64,000 nt of DNA from Tubiluchus corallicola. Its lineage: Eukaryota; Priapulida; Priapulimorpha; Priapulimorphida; Tubiluchidae. Positions within the stretch are counted from its first letter, which is position 1; each line of letters starts with the position of its first letter. The notes beneath the pieces were generated by a model. It had not been told where the DNA came from and ran no database searches. It saw only the letters and a program-made list of their open reading frames with translations. Made by a program: the position numbers and the translations under genes. The DNA lies in NCBI GenBank assembly GCA_030141605.1, contig JAQGDQ010000055.1, positions 515,001 through 579,000 on the forward strand, given 5' to 3'. This document shows positions 44,301 through 55,085 of the stretch, piece by piece.

Positions 44301-44468
44301 ATGTTCATTATATTGTATATAGTTTGCACTTTAGTTTTTTAGTATGCACTGGACGCATTTGTCTTGAACAGTGTTGTTATTTTAACATTACGCTGAGGCT
44401 AACTCAATTTTATTATAATGAGGGAACCGTTTTTATGACAAATAAAGAATTAATATATATATATATAT
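41349..44468 (+). mobile_element. 5'-truncated LINE (CR1/L2/jockey-like) with open ORF2
   Basis: The ORF2 part from the ATG at 41402 runs 906 codons to TGA at 44120-44122 without a stop; the frame is also open from 41342. An endonuclease fragment comes first: RRDRPTHKRGGGVAMYI upstream of the ATG, MGDFNID at residues 67-73, SDHDF at 136-140; roughly the first 80-90 endonuclease residues and all of ORF1 are missing. The reverse transcriptase follows, with motif A FLDLSKAFDSLDH (515-527), GIPQGTILGP, and the catalytic YADD at 605-608. The C-terminus has the usual post-RT region ending with LWNLLP-x-EIK. After a 330-bp 3' UTR come AATAAAG and an (AT)n tail at 44450-44470. A 4-bp target duplication, ATTC, is at 41345-41348 and 44469-44472. 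The sense strand is markedly A-rich. The open frame implies a recent insertion, but 5' truncation means it cannot move by itself. Confidence 0.9.
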
Positions 44469-44559
44469 ATTCTTGAAAAAATAGTATGTTTCTTTTCTGT
44501 ATTTTAAAGAGTAGATTGTTTTGACCTACAGTTTAAGATTGGGCCCGGTTTTGCTTTAA
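44469..44559 (+). mobile_element. TTAA-bounded family A element, right part
   Basis: Continuation of 40823-41348 after the LINE. It reads TTGAAAAAATAGTATGTTTC, AAAGAGTAGATTGTTTTGACC and GATTGGGCCCGGTTTTGC, then TTAA at 44556-44559. The same right end occurs at 63240-63321 and, inverted, at 47373-47460. Confidence 0.8.
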
Positions 44560-44734
44560 GCTTTTATTCCAGCTTCTTTTTGATTTACAGGTTAGTATGC
44601 GGAGGCAGTTTGAATACGTCAGCGCTCTTTCTCCCAAATCATCCCAAATTATCTACAGAACAACAGCGTTTCCTTACTAGCTACTAGGAGCAAAGAAACA
44701 TGCAAATTTTAGCCGCCCACTAACTGATTGACAG

Positions 44735-44822
44735 TAGTATTTTTTTAAGGAACGAATGATATCATTGGAAGAAGAATTAACATCGAAAATGGAAGCGTCC
44801 AAGCAGGAAATGATCGGCTAAA
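44735..44822 (+). repeat. Dispersed repeat R3, fragment
   Basis: GACAGTAGTATTTTTTTAAGG through GAAGCGTCCAAGCAGGAAATG matches 40617-40705 closely, with few differences. It is the most recent-looking pair of this repeat. Confidence 0.8.
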
Positions 44823-45032
44823 CTAAACTGAACGGCGGATAGTAAGCTACCAAAAGCATACCAATTGAAATTTTCAAACTTGCTCATCACTTAAATTCTG
44901 ATATCCCATCGAAAACATGAACTGCGATTCATCTTGAAAACACGATTTTTAAAAATGCGCTGAACAAATCAAAGAATTTTTCGCCCAATGATCTTTTCGG
45001 CAAAGTCTTACGAACTGAATCCATTTTTTCTA

Positions 45033-45119
45033 ATATAAGGTTTTTTTTGGAGAACGGTGTACACTAAATCCGTTAAGGGTTGAATTTGAGCAATATCCAG
45101 CCACGCAGCGATAGACCAT
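45033..45119 (-). pseudogene. THAP zinc-finger N-terminal fragment
   Basis: On the minus strand an ATG at 45117-45119 starts MVYRCVAGYCSNSTLNGF then SVHRSPKKTLY and stops. The start M-x-x-x-C-x4-C, the G-F/S-x-H and the x-x-P-K are the first half of a THAP DNA-binding domain (C2CH zinc finger). The second half, with the remaining Cys and His, is missing: a stop follows at 45030-45032. It could be a first exon whose partner is gone. THAP domains occur at the N-terminus of P-element and Kolobok transposases as well as host regulators; the transposon origin is preferred because the fragment lies within 360 bp of a TTAA-ended repeat terminus. Confidence 0.6.
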
Positions 45120-45484
45120 TATAAAAAAATAATAAAGATCACCAAAATTAAATGAAACTGAATGTAAATGCACGGGCACGGTAACTATAAAAAAGAAACT
45201 TTTAAGCAGAAAAGAATCGAAATCGTACGCACATATAAATAGAACTAAATACAGGTAAAGTTGCACATGCGCAGTGTCGTTCCTAACGTGATGTCACTTC
45301 TGCTTTGTTCCCCGATTTTGGTTTTTTCGCAAGATGTCTGTACGGCGCTAAATTTGAAGAGTTTCAATGCAAATCAGAGCAAAATGTGAAGAGTTTATAA
45401 AGAAGTGAACCTGTTTTTTGAATCACGCTAATCAGTAATAAATTTTGACAGCAAGTATCTACTAGGGTGTCATAGGACCTTTAA
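45120..45484 (-). mobile_element. TTAA-bounded family B element end, next to THAP fragment
   Basis: The end sequence, ATTTTGACAGCAAGTATCT, AGGGTGTCATAGGACCTTTAA, recurs at 50450-50531 in the same orientation and also stops at TTAA. Read on the minus strand, the element begins at TTAA and leads into the THAP start 360 bp later, as a 5' end leading to a transposase would. Kolobok elements use TTAA targets and carry THAP domains, so a Kolobok-like origin is suggested. Confidence 0.55.
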
Positions 45485-45485
45485 T

Positions 45486-46030
45486 GTGTGGTTGTCCTTT
45501 GGGCAATCAATTTGTAACCTGAGACGTGTAAATATTCTAACTGTGCAACGAGTTAATAAACCCAAATCTGGTTTGCACTCTCTCAGTTACTATGGCGCCA
45601 CATTATGGAACTCACTTTCTGAAAATATAAGAACAATAGCCGATTTTAAAATTTCTAAATATTTGATAGACAAATGGCAACCTATTGGCTGTAGCTGCGA
45701 ATTTTGCTGGTAAAGCAAAATCTTTAGCATATATGTCGATTTTATAAATTTTTACTGAAACTCTAGTATGTATCTGTAAATCAAAAATCTGTACTGCACT
45801 GCAGTTTTGCATTTTTATTTTGAGTTTTTTAATGTTCCTTCTGCTTTTTTAGCTATTATGTAGTCCGTACATTGGAGAATCTTTATTTATAACTAACGTG
45901 TTTAATTTTTAGTTAGTTTTAACTGAACTTGTGTTTTAACAAATCATTTTACAATTCGTTTCTTATATTTGTATATTAGTTTTATTGCTTGTATTTTAAT
46001 GTATTTTATTGTTGGTGAAGACTAACACTT
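45486..46030 (+). mobile_element. LINE 3' remnant
   Basis: The 75-codon frame at 45486-45713 contains SGLHSLSYYGATLWNSLSENI then FKISKYL. The pattern S-x-x-Y-x-G-x-x-x-W-N-x-L-x-x-x-I/L is typical of the last part of LINE ORF2 proteins. T-rich untranslated sequence follows. No RT domain is present. Confidence 0.6.
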
Positions 46031-46075
46031 GAGCTAATGTTTTTTGTTGTTGTTGTTGTAAAACCGGCTTTAAAG

Positions 46076-46158
46076 TTTGTATGTATATGTGTGTGTGTGT
46101 GCGCGCGTGCGTGCGCGCGCGCGCGCGTGTGTGCGTGCGTGCGTGTGTGTGTGTGCAA
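46076..46158. repeat. (GT)n/(GC)n alternating purine-pyrimidine tract
   Basis: About 80 bp of TGTG and CGCG alternation (GTGCGCGCGTGCGTGCGCGC region). Such alternation readily adopts Z-DNA. Intergenic. Confidence 0.9.
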
Positions 46159-47074
46159 CCCTAAAACCGCATGAATAGATTCAGTAAACGCGTCATCTTT
46201 GCGAAGCTAAATGGTTTAGCTAATTACTTATATGACAAATATTTCAAGTGTGGCAAGTTTTCCGAAAAACGTTTTTGCAGTTTCAGGATTAGGATAATTT
46301 TAATATTGTCTTGGACTTAAGGCAAGAACAACCTAGAGTCCTTGTACGTGCACCTTCTTTTTGTTGTACACGAATTGTAAACAGACTACGCAGCTAAAGG
46401 TCTCTGTATTGTGGCGCTATCTGTTATGACATGAAGACAACATAAACTCAAATATATTCTTCAGTTATATAACACACTTCTACCTGACGCCTGGTTTAAT
46501 TACTTTCGAATCCTCTGCTACAGATTTGCAATAAAAAGTACTGTTTACATATAGTCTCATGTCAACATTTATATCGAAATTCGCTAGAAATGCGGAAATA
46601 CTGACATTAACTTTCTATTTTTATGCTTATCTATTTTTCCCCATTTCTTTTTGTTATCCATAAAAGCTGATTGTAATTTTTTATCAGTACTACGAGAAAT
46701 TCTATGTCTTTGTAGTTGTGCTATAGCAGTGTTTCTTGTTGTAATATGCAAACCAATAATTAGCAATAATAATATTATTATTAGATGCACAGCATAAAGG
46801 GAAAATTAATATTTCTAAAAAAACATATGTTCGTGTTGTAGTTTATTAATAAAATGTTCTAAGATTATTTGAAAATGTATAAGAAGAACGCCACGGAGAT
46901 AGAGTGATCACTGTGTGATCTTAAAATTTAAGTAGTACTTAGTCTGATTAGTAATTTGATGGGTAACTTCAGAACTCGTCAACAATTTCACGTATCGTTT
47001 GCCGAACCTGTTTATCTCATTCAGGGAATAAGGAGAAACGTTGAAAATTCTGGATTTAAATCAAACAAAAGTAG

Positions 47075-47150
47075 CTGCTTATGACGTAATTCAGTGGTCA
47101 TAACCTTGGACTTGCAGCCAGATTGTCCGTAATTCGAAACCAGGCTTAGT
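47075..47150 (+). repeat. tRNA-derived SINE fragment
   Basis: TCAGTGGTCATAACC (A-box-like) followed 30 bp later by GTAATTCGAAACC (B-box-like). The distance is that of a tRNA, but the stem pairing is poor; most likely a SINE head. Confidence 0.4.
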
Positions 47151-47372
47151 TCCGAATTTTTTACATCTTCGCTTAGTTTGAATCCGTCTTTTCCACATTT
47201 CCTTTTGATTTCAAGACAGAAAAGGACATCCAGTCTATGTGCGTTACACCTAATATTTATTTCTCAAAACTTTGTTTCAAAACGAGGATTGGCCTAGAAT
47301 GAACGTGCCTTTAGGTGGACTGCATAATTTAGAATATACATACTCCAAAACATTGCTTGTTAATTGTAATTA

Positions 47373-47860
47373 CCTAAAAGCAAAACCGGACCCAATCTTA
47401 AACTGTAGGTCAAAATAGTCTATTCTTTAAAATATTGAAAGGAAACATACTATTTTTTTCAAAAATAACTTACGTGAAAGAATTATTACTACACAAACAC
47501 AATTTCGCGTTCGCACCACAAGTTCTTCGCTGCTACATCTATTTCGGTATTCGCTAGTTAGACGGGCACTAGCGCCTGCATTTCGGAAACGTATTGAGCA
47601 AAAAACAGGTGCTGTACCTCTCAGTTCAGATGTGTTAGTTTGTGACGAACTACACACGTTCGACAGCTTATGCGTGAGCACAGCGGTAAGTTTGAAATTT
47701 GAATTTTTATCTTAAAACATGCCTAGTTTTAGTACAAGACACTGAATATCTTACAGTAGCACTGTACTTAAATTTTCGCTTTCGCAAACACGTGCAACAC
47801 ACTCGTGGAATACGCTTATTGTTGAAAATTGTGTTAGATTGTGATGCCATTATACAATGT
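47373..47860 (-). mobile_element. TTAA-bounded family A element, copy 3 (inverted)
   Basis: On the minus strand this matches 40823-41348 joined directly to 44469-44559, and so shows the structure before the LINE insertion (ACGTAAGTTATTTTTGAAAA at the join). Its far end is interrupted by the 74-bp tandem repeat at 47853-48000. An 84-codon minus-strand open frame at 47427-47681 is not preserved in the sister copy and is not called. Confidence 0.8.
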
Positions 47861-48000
47861 ATAATAACGTCAATGCTTGGAACATATACGTGTTACTGCA
47901 GATTGTCACAGAATACCCTGTATATACAATGCATAATACCGTCAATGCTTGGAACATATACGTGTTACTGCAGAGTGTCACAGAAAATCCTGTATATACA
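47853..48000. repeat. 74-bp tandem duplication
   Basis: Two units, 47853-47926 and 47927-48000, share ACGTGTTACTGCAGA-TGTCAC and GTCAATGCTTGGAACATAT with a few differences, then trail into TATACAATATA repeats. Confidence 0.85.
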
Positions 48001-48716
48001 ATATATACAATATACATTTTAGGAATTCACCTTGTAGAACTCTCCCATTTTTCAAAGAAATAATACGAAAGGAATAACCTTGGACTTTAGTTCCAACTTT
48101 ATATATACCTGGAGGAACGACTCATGGGCGTGACCAGTAAAATAACATTAAGGAAAAGTAACCTGGATTTCTTTTTGGGACAAGTAATTCCAAGGACACT
48201 GGTATCAGTTCAACGACTATTGAGTACTGCCTGACCACGGGCCATTTGCGTCGACATTGAAATTATTGACCTACTTTTTGCGAACTGCTCTGGGTTGGCA
48301 AGTAGCCAGAACACAAATGTGTAAAGCACAATGCTCGCACTATGGGATAATTACTTCACGGACAGAATTTCATCAAGCACTTGTAATTTCAAGCTCCCGA
48401 CAGGAACTGCTTTAATGCTAGTTTGCTCTTGTGGAATTTTCCTTGCAACATATGAAAAAATCAATAAATGGTTATCCCAGTTTAAAAAGAAAGATCTCCG
48501 TTGGAAAAGAGTATATTAATGACACGAATGTATAGTTAGTACATATACGTGTACCACCTACAGATAAACATTATATAAACCCAGTTTTCCTAAGATTTCT
48601 TACCTGTGGCAATCTTCGCTCGAAAATTGTTGTCCTATTATTCTTTTTTAATAATTATAGGCCTACTAGTAATCGTATTTATGTACAGAAAAACATCAGC
48701 AAATACCCTTTTTTAC

Positions 48717-48803
<87 letters not shown>

Positions 48804-49060
48804 CTTTATTTAAAGTCGGCTTTTAGGATGAACAATTAAAATAAGCTCTAAAGAGCTTTCGGGCCGACTGTAAATAACAATCTACAACTACATAACATAG
48901 ACTATTACTAAACCACTTTTACCCTAAACACCACGCGCCAGGCAGCGCAACAGCAGGTACCATTTTTAAAGTCTTCGGCATTACCCGGCAGCTGTATCGA
49001 ACTCACGACCTCCCAGACGGAAAACGTACGCGTTACCGCTAGACGAAACCGTCTGGTCTG
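48717..49060 (-). repeat. tRNA-derived SINE with LINE-type tail
   Basis: On the minus strand the head (49060 down to 48985) has an A-box GTCTAGCGGTAACG and a B-box GTCGTGAGTTCGATA, spaced as in a tRNA. The body continues through CTGCCTGGCGCG and TCGGCCCGAAAGCTC, and the tail reads CCGACTTTAAATAAAG followed by (ATT)n, seen on the + strand as the ATA/AAT microsatellite 48717-48803. Head, body and simple-repeat tail make a complete SINE; the tail probably matches the LINE that mobilises it. Confidence 0.75.
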
Positions 49061-50429
49061 CTTTTGTTTACTAGCGATTTGTTTGCATCAGGTAGCCTAC
49101 ACTAGGTCTAAATCATAGTTATTATAAAACGAGATATTAACTGTTTGCCCAATATGAAATTATATGACTGCGACATCTATAGGTCTAATATTCAATCTCT
49201 GTGAGCATTACTCAGTCCTGCCACCACCATCCGGATTAACTAAGCTCTGCGTTGAGTGCTAGATACTAATTTATTGAATTAAAAAATTGTATAAAATTAG
49301 TGAATGAACGGATGATTTTTTTTTTCATTTGCATTTAAGCTAGTGACAAACTATAAAAGTCTACATTGTCAAAAGGCCTCATGTCTTATAAAGATTTTGG
49401 CGTAGAGCTGAACCCTACCATGGGATGCATCAATATTCAATAAATGAAGATGCTATAAGTTGTAAAAAAAGTAAAAGTGCATAAATAAAAAGGTTACAAA
49501 CTCTGTTTGTAGATAATGCAGCAAAACAACTCCAATGAACTCCCGCCAGCCTTTCTAAATAAGCAAAAAGTTTCTTTTGTTTAGGACTTGCAATTGATTA
49601 TGTCTAAAAATACTGTTATTTACTAATGTCAAGACGTTATGCATCAAATACGTTATATAGTTTGAAAACAGCACGAAAGATTAATGATGCTGCTAATGAT
49701 CAGGTCATCGGCTAGGTACTTAAATGCCCTTTGACACTATTTTTTACGTTATTTTCTTCTACAGCATAGGCGGAATTACATATTTCCTAATTTTTAAAAC
49801 AGTTTTGATGCATGCTTTTATGTGATATGGTAACTTAAATTAAGCGCCGTTATTACTGTCACAAATATTATCGCCGCCAGCCGTGACACTCACTTGTGTA
49901 ACGTCACGTAAGGAAGAGGCAATTAACAGCCGCAGTACAGCAGATAGCCAGTGGCCCCAGCAAGCAGAGTACTGTGAACACTGAACAGAACTGTTATTGC
50001 TGAGTAATGATTAAATTTTATCTATTAATAAAAACGTTTCTTACTATAGTATTTATCTATTTAGAGCAAATAAACTAAAAAGAATCAGTTTTCATTTTAC
50101 AATCCTGCAAGGAACAGCAAATTTATCATTAACAAATACATCATAGGGAGCACTACGATGCTTACTGTACCATTGTTTAAACTGTGTGTAGGCTGTATGA
50201 ACAATAGGTGTGCCTATTCAATCAAGCTGCAAGTAAGCTGCTAGCCACTATTTTGGATAAGATTTACAGTAAGTAAGATAATATTTAATCTTTGTAACTA
50301 AATTCCTTAAAAACTATATTTAGTCTAGGTTAGCAGTAAGACATTTCAACTCCACTAATTTAACTGAAACGCCCGATTTTAATGGCAACTTCCCTTTCTT
50401 CACATTTAGAAACATTTCTCCTGATTTTT
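49061..50429. other. Intergenic sequence
   Basis: AT-rich, no gene seen. Near 49840-49960 is a GC-richer patch with CGTCACG words. No repeat copy recognised. Confidence 0.4.
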
Positions 50430-50531
50430 TACACGTCAACGTAAAAATGGCACAAAACGTTTTTTTGCATCACGCTAGTCAATAGCGAATTTTGACAGCA
50501 AGTGTCTTTTAGGGTGTCAGTGGAATTTTAA
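50430..50531. mobile_element. TTAA-bounded family B element end, copy 2
   Basis: Same right end as 45420-45484: TTTTTTGCATCACGCTAGTC, AATTTTGACAGCAAGTGTC, AGGGTGTCA, ending at TTAA 50528-50531. The other end was not located. Confidence 0.65.
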
Positions 50532-51119
50532 ATAAAGAGGTTAATACATGTAATGTTAGTTCTTGTAATGTTGATGTTTTGCTGCAGCATGTAGCTCACA
50601 ACCCCTCTTTACCAGCTGCTTAATTTGCTCCAATGGTTTTGTTGCTATAGTTTCATCCTTTTCTCCTACTACAATCCGTCTTACTAGTAAGAGTCTTAAA
50701 TGTACTCTGCTGTTTTGACTACCATATTTGAACCTGGCATTACGTAATCTCAATAATACAAACCCATTGCGCTCATAATCAATAAACATCAGCTTCTCCG
50801 TAGTTGTACTCTCTGTGTGTCCTATAACCGCCCATCTCAGACAGCTACCTAAATATTCAGATATTGATACGTCATCGCTGACACCAATATTTGCACATAA
50901 TGATACCGCTAAACATGTGGAATATGTACATAAATCATTACTATTATTTCCCTGAATGCCTATGTATAGTTAATACCTATGCATAAGAAAAGTATGTTGC
51001 ATTACTGTTATATAATATTGATGCCTATTATATACTACTTGTGTTTCATTTTGCTAGAAGCTTCTACATGCACCCTGTTTGTATTTACGTGACGTCACTG
51101 ATGTAGCAGTAAAAAAACT

Positions 51120-51205
51120 TCTAACTACTTACATCTACCCTGTAATTTGTAATTTTATTATACTCTTGTTGGTCAGTAAATTACATACATACATACATGC
51201 TTTCG
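51120..51205. repeat. LINE-like 3' tail with (ACAT)n
   Basis: TTGTTGGTCAGTAAATTACA then ACATACATACAT. A-rich 3' end with a short tandem repeat, like the tail of a LINE; no coding part. Confidence 0.35.
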
Positions 51206-51499
51206 CAAAAGCACTCACCTAGAGATTTCTGACTTCTAGTCGGCTGTGTATAGACGCCTATTTTTCTAATATGATATTCAATCACTCACTAGGATTATTT
51301 TCTTTGTAATGTTCCACTGAAAAAAATACGTCAGGATAATTTCTAGATGGCTGGCTACTGATGGCTAGGCGCCTGTTTTTAGGATTAACGTCAAGCATTC
51401 TAGAAATAATCAGCTATATGGGTGAGAAACCATTTTTGTTGATGCACAGTTAAGAGTACAGTCAAGCAATGTCTGAAAGTGAATTGTCAATAAATAAAT

Positions 51500-51985
51500 T
51501 ATATGTGTGCTCAACAGCGAGTCGTTTCATTATTTTTAAGCTTATCTTTGCTACGGATTATTGAGAGTTGTGGATCTGCTTTTGATACGAATCTCAAATC
51601 TCTGCAGACTTTGCAAAACAAATGTATTAGAACCATTTATAAACTGCCACAATTAACAAATCGTAATAACATGTATTATAGCTATAGATATTTTAGAATT
51701 AATGAATGGTAGCACCGTGAATGTCTATTGTTTCTGTACAAGTATTACATTGGGCTTCTTCCTAATGCATTTGTCAATTATTTAACTCCCGTTCAACAAA
51801 TCCACCACTATTCTCGAAAGCTTACGCTCCTACTTTCCTCGAGGGAGACTGATTTGTACAATTTTCAAATCGTACCCGTTTTTACTGTCGTATTGTTGTT
51901 ATCATTATGTATTTAGTTGTAATATTTTGTGATGTAAAATCAGCCAAATAAAAAATCATTGAATTTAATTTAATTTAATTTAATA
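51500..51985 (+). mobile_element. Decayed LINE, C-terminal region and tail
   Basis: Two adjoining frames read LKSLQTLQNKCIRTIYKLP then, after a TAG at 51709, HRECLLFLYKYYIGLLPNAF. L-x-x-L-Q-x-x-x-x-R and LF-F-Y-L-P are standard elements of the post-RT region. It ends in AATAAAAAATCATTG and (AATTT)n at 51955-51982. Inactive. Confidence 0.7.
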
Positions 51986-53689
51986 AGCAAGATTTATCAC
52001 CAAGAGGTTTTTGGCCGAATTTAGTATTTCTTTAAAACCTGCGTCTCGTGCGCGTATTTATCTCTACATCTACAGAAGCAGTCTCTTTCTAATAGTCATT
52101 GTGCATAGCTCTATTTTACTAGTTTGCGCTAGAGGTGTTGTTTGACCGTTTGATGTACATGCAAATGATTCACATTTCTGCATAATCGTTGCTGGGATGC
52201 ATCTAAATGTTTTGTTCCGTGAGCCACGGTCTCGGGAGGGGATGGGGATTACCTCTGTAATTTTTTTCGCAGTTCTATGCCTCTACATTACAAAATGCCT
52301 GGTGAACTTTCCTACAGGCTACAGCACGGTTTTGCGGGCCGTACTGGCTTATTTGTGAGACCACCATCAAAAAGCTACATTTGTGAAAATGTGTGCATAG
52401 CAAAGATGAAGCCACACAATGCAGCAGCCGGGTAAATTTTAATTTGGAACTTTGAAAACGGTGGCGCACTGTTTCTACTATTTTTGTTTGTTTAAAAATA
52501 CATCTTTAAAGTGTACAGTAACTACTGAGACACTTTAGTGCAGAACTATTGTAAATATTTGGTTTAACCCAACTGTGTTTCTCAATCTCAGAAGCCATTA
52601 GTTAAAATAACAGTTTGTGTTAAGCATTCAAATGAATTTGGTCTGACCTAGTTAATTTGTCCTTTGCTGAATGCGCATAAATGTCACTGATTGATTGTTT
52701 CTGTAAGGAAGAAAATAGTTTATCCCTGCTCTCTTCCCGTGTGTTTCTACTACGATCTCTGGCTCAGTGACAGAGTTGGCAAAATCTAAGTTCTATTGTA
52801 TTTTTCATTGAGTCATATTGCCTAATTAGTTGCATATTCATATTTCATTTTATGTTTTGTTTACTTCAATTATGCTCCTCTATATTAGTTCTTTGTTCAA
52901 TAGTCCTTTCGGTATTATGCTTAACAGACATAATTTGATTGAATACTATTGCACATTTTCGTTTCGTTATATTTAGTTTGATTTCATCATGCATATTTTG
53001 TTTCCTTCTTTCCATGCAATTTTTGCTTTATGCTTTATTTTCTTCTTTTGGTTTGACTTGATGTTATAGTTTGTTTAGACTGTAATCAGTTAGTTAAATG
53101 TTTTGCATATTTGGTTGATCATCATTACATATTTTTCATCTTATCTTAATGCTTCCTTGTTGCACACACTGTTTAGTTATTTCGCTATCAAGTTTCATTT
53201 CCTACCTTAAAATTGTATGTTAACATTTGAAAATGTATGTTAACAGTTGACTTTCTTAACCTACTTCATAATTATATTACATGGTTTAATTACCAGCGGT
53301 ACAATTTTTTTTACAATTTACCTTAACTGAGAATGGTAGCTGACTTGACGACCAATTGGTCTTTCGCTACCCTTTCTCCCGCACCCCCTAACTCTTTCCT
53401 TTATGCATAATTTATCCTGGTTAATTAATAACTAGAAAACTACCAAAATTGTATTCCTTATGACTGTCTTCAATGTTTCATCAATGTTTCGTTATCTGCC
53501 TCCTGTAAGTTGAAAGATCACGAGTAAAAAAAATTAGAAGGCTTCGTCCATTGAATCATGCATCTAGGACATGATTTTGTTCTATTGGTTGTTGAAGAGC
53601 TATTTCTTCACTGGACTATTAGCAGGTAGCCTGTACCCAACCTATCTTAAACGGCGCGTTTTATTTTCCTTCCCATTTTAGAAGATTAG
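51986..53689. other. Intergenic, T-rich
   Basis: No gene recognised. 52780-53330 is unusually T-rich with TTGCACACA and ATGTTAACA words and may be retroelement UTR. Confidence 0.35.
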
Positions 53690-53850
53690 CTCGTTACTCC
53701 GTTTTACTCGTTACCATGGGATTAGTCTTCCACATCATCTTCCGAACGTGCGTCGTCATAGCACATTTATTACGTCATTCAGTAGAAGGTAACAATTCGT
53801 TACCATGGCAATGATTATTCTTTGTTCTTGCAATGACGTAACAAACGTCA
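53690..53850 (+). promoter_or_regulatory. Cluster of RFX X-box-like and CRE-like sites
   Basis: GTTACCATGGG (53710-53720) and GTTACCATGGCAATG (53799-53813) resemble the RFX X-box (GTTRCCATGGYAAC); TTACGTCATT (53770) and TGACGTAAC (53834) resemble ATF/CREB sites. Four sites in 130 bp is more than expected by chance in AT-rich DNA. What they would drive is unclear; the GC-rich block that follows may be the 5' UTR of a retroelement. Confidence 0.35.
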
Positions 53851-53959
53851 GCCTTTGTTCGGCCTCATTTCTTTCTTTGCTTCCGATGCGTGAAGTGCGT
53901 TATTATTTGCAAATATTTTGTGCGTTTTCTAGTAGGCTATCATGGGTGTTTTGATTTCT

Positions 53960-54718
53960 TATGCAACCGCGAGTGCCGTGAGGTGGACACTGGAGGATCA
54001 GGAGCATATGGACTAGGTCCCGGGGGCAAATGGCTCCTATGCCCTCAGTCCAGTCGTCTTCTGGGGCCTCCACACGTTGTAGTGGTGTGTGATGCGTTAG
54101 GCGTAATTGCCTACTAAAGCTAACTGTAAACGAGCAGTTGGCTCACAGCCTCTCCACACCCAAGGCTCCTGCGTAACCTCCACGAGGTGCGAGCTGGTAA
54201 CTGCCCCATTACAGGAGCAGGCTAATCAGCAGGGGATCTCGGAGTAGTATGGAGCCCCAGAGGTGCAGTGCTGAAAGGCACTCACCATTCCATACCCCAA
54301 CTATGGGTTAAACAGCGTAATATATTTCTACATGTACTTAAAAAGTTTTTTATTTTGTTTGATTATAATAAAAATTATGTTTAGTAAAAATTTAACAGTT
54401 CAATTATATTGCTTATTGATTTTTTTCGTTTGATTTTTCGATTGAAGTGTAGATAAAAAGCATTAACTGTTTGCAATATTTAAGCAGAAACTCGACTTCA
54501 AATGAAATTTATCGTGTATTACTTTATTTTACCTTATATCTTCTCCTCCCCTCTCCTCTTTATTATTGTAATAAATTATTATTATTGTAATTTTTGTGTT
54601 TATGTAAATTTGTGTGATTTGTTTGTGTTGGTTTTTGTTTTTATGTAATGTTGTATGTTGTAAATTGCAAATTATAATATAAACATCAGTTCGTAATAAA
54701 GAATTAAATCAAATCAAA
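53960..54718 (+). mobile_element. Possible LINE-derived non-autonomous element
   Basis: 53985-54305 is a sharply GC-richer block (GGTCCCGGGGGC, CTTCTGGGGCCTCC) with no long frame, and is followed by T-rich sequence ending AATAAAGAATTAAATCAAATC at 54693-54718, a LINE-type 3' tail. A 5' UTR-like head next to a 3' UTR-like tail suggests an internally deleted LINE. The clade is unknown. Confidence 0.4.
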
Positions 54719-54999
54719 TCCGCGCCTCTCTCGTTTCGTTTAGCACATCTTCTAATCTTACGTTAATTTTTAATGCTAATGAACAAGGAAAATGATTTAC
54801 TTTATAACATTTCCGTACAAGGCAGTGTCGGATTGAGGCATAGGCTTTATTAGCATTAGCTCAGGGGCCTACAGAGATTATTAAGTGAATCTAATTTATT
54901 GTGAAGTTACTACAAAATGAGAGTAGAAGTATTATTGTAAACTCACATATTACAAACTTGATATTATCAAAGTTAAAAGGCAAAAAATGTGAAAAGCTG

Positions 55000-55085
55000 A
55001 GATGCTTACAGATTGGACTTGAACTAAGGACGTCTGCGTAAAAAAGCAGCAGATTTAGACCACTAGTATAGTATAGGAACTTCAT
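55000..55085 (-). repeat. tRNA pseudogene or SINE head
   Basis: On the minus strand: A-box ACTAGTGGTCTAA, an anticodon-arm-like hairpin TCTGC-loop-GCAGA with an 11-nt loop in place of 7, and B-box AGTTCAAGTCC. The oversized loop and the missing acceptor pairing argue against a working tRNA. Confidence 0.5.

Noticed and set aside
47427-47681. 84-codon minus-strand frame in the family A element
   Set aside because: The sister copy at 41100-41340 has a stop and frameshifts in the same frame, so it is not conserved coding sequence.
50556-50789. 77-codon minus-strand frame
   Set aside because: No recognisable domain; it lies next to a repeat end in a region of decayed transposable elements.
55000-55085. 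Functional tRNA gene
   Set aside because: The A and B boxes are present, but the anticodon loop is too long and acceptor-stem pairing is not visible.
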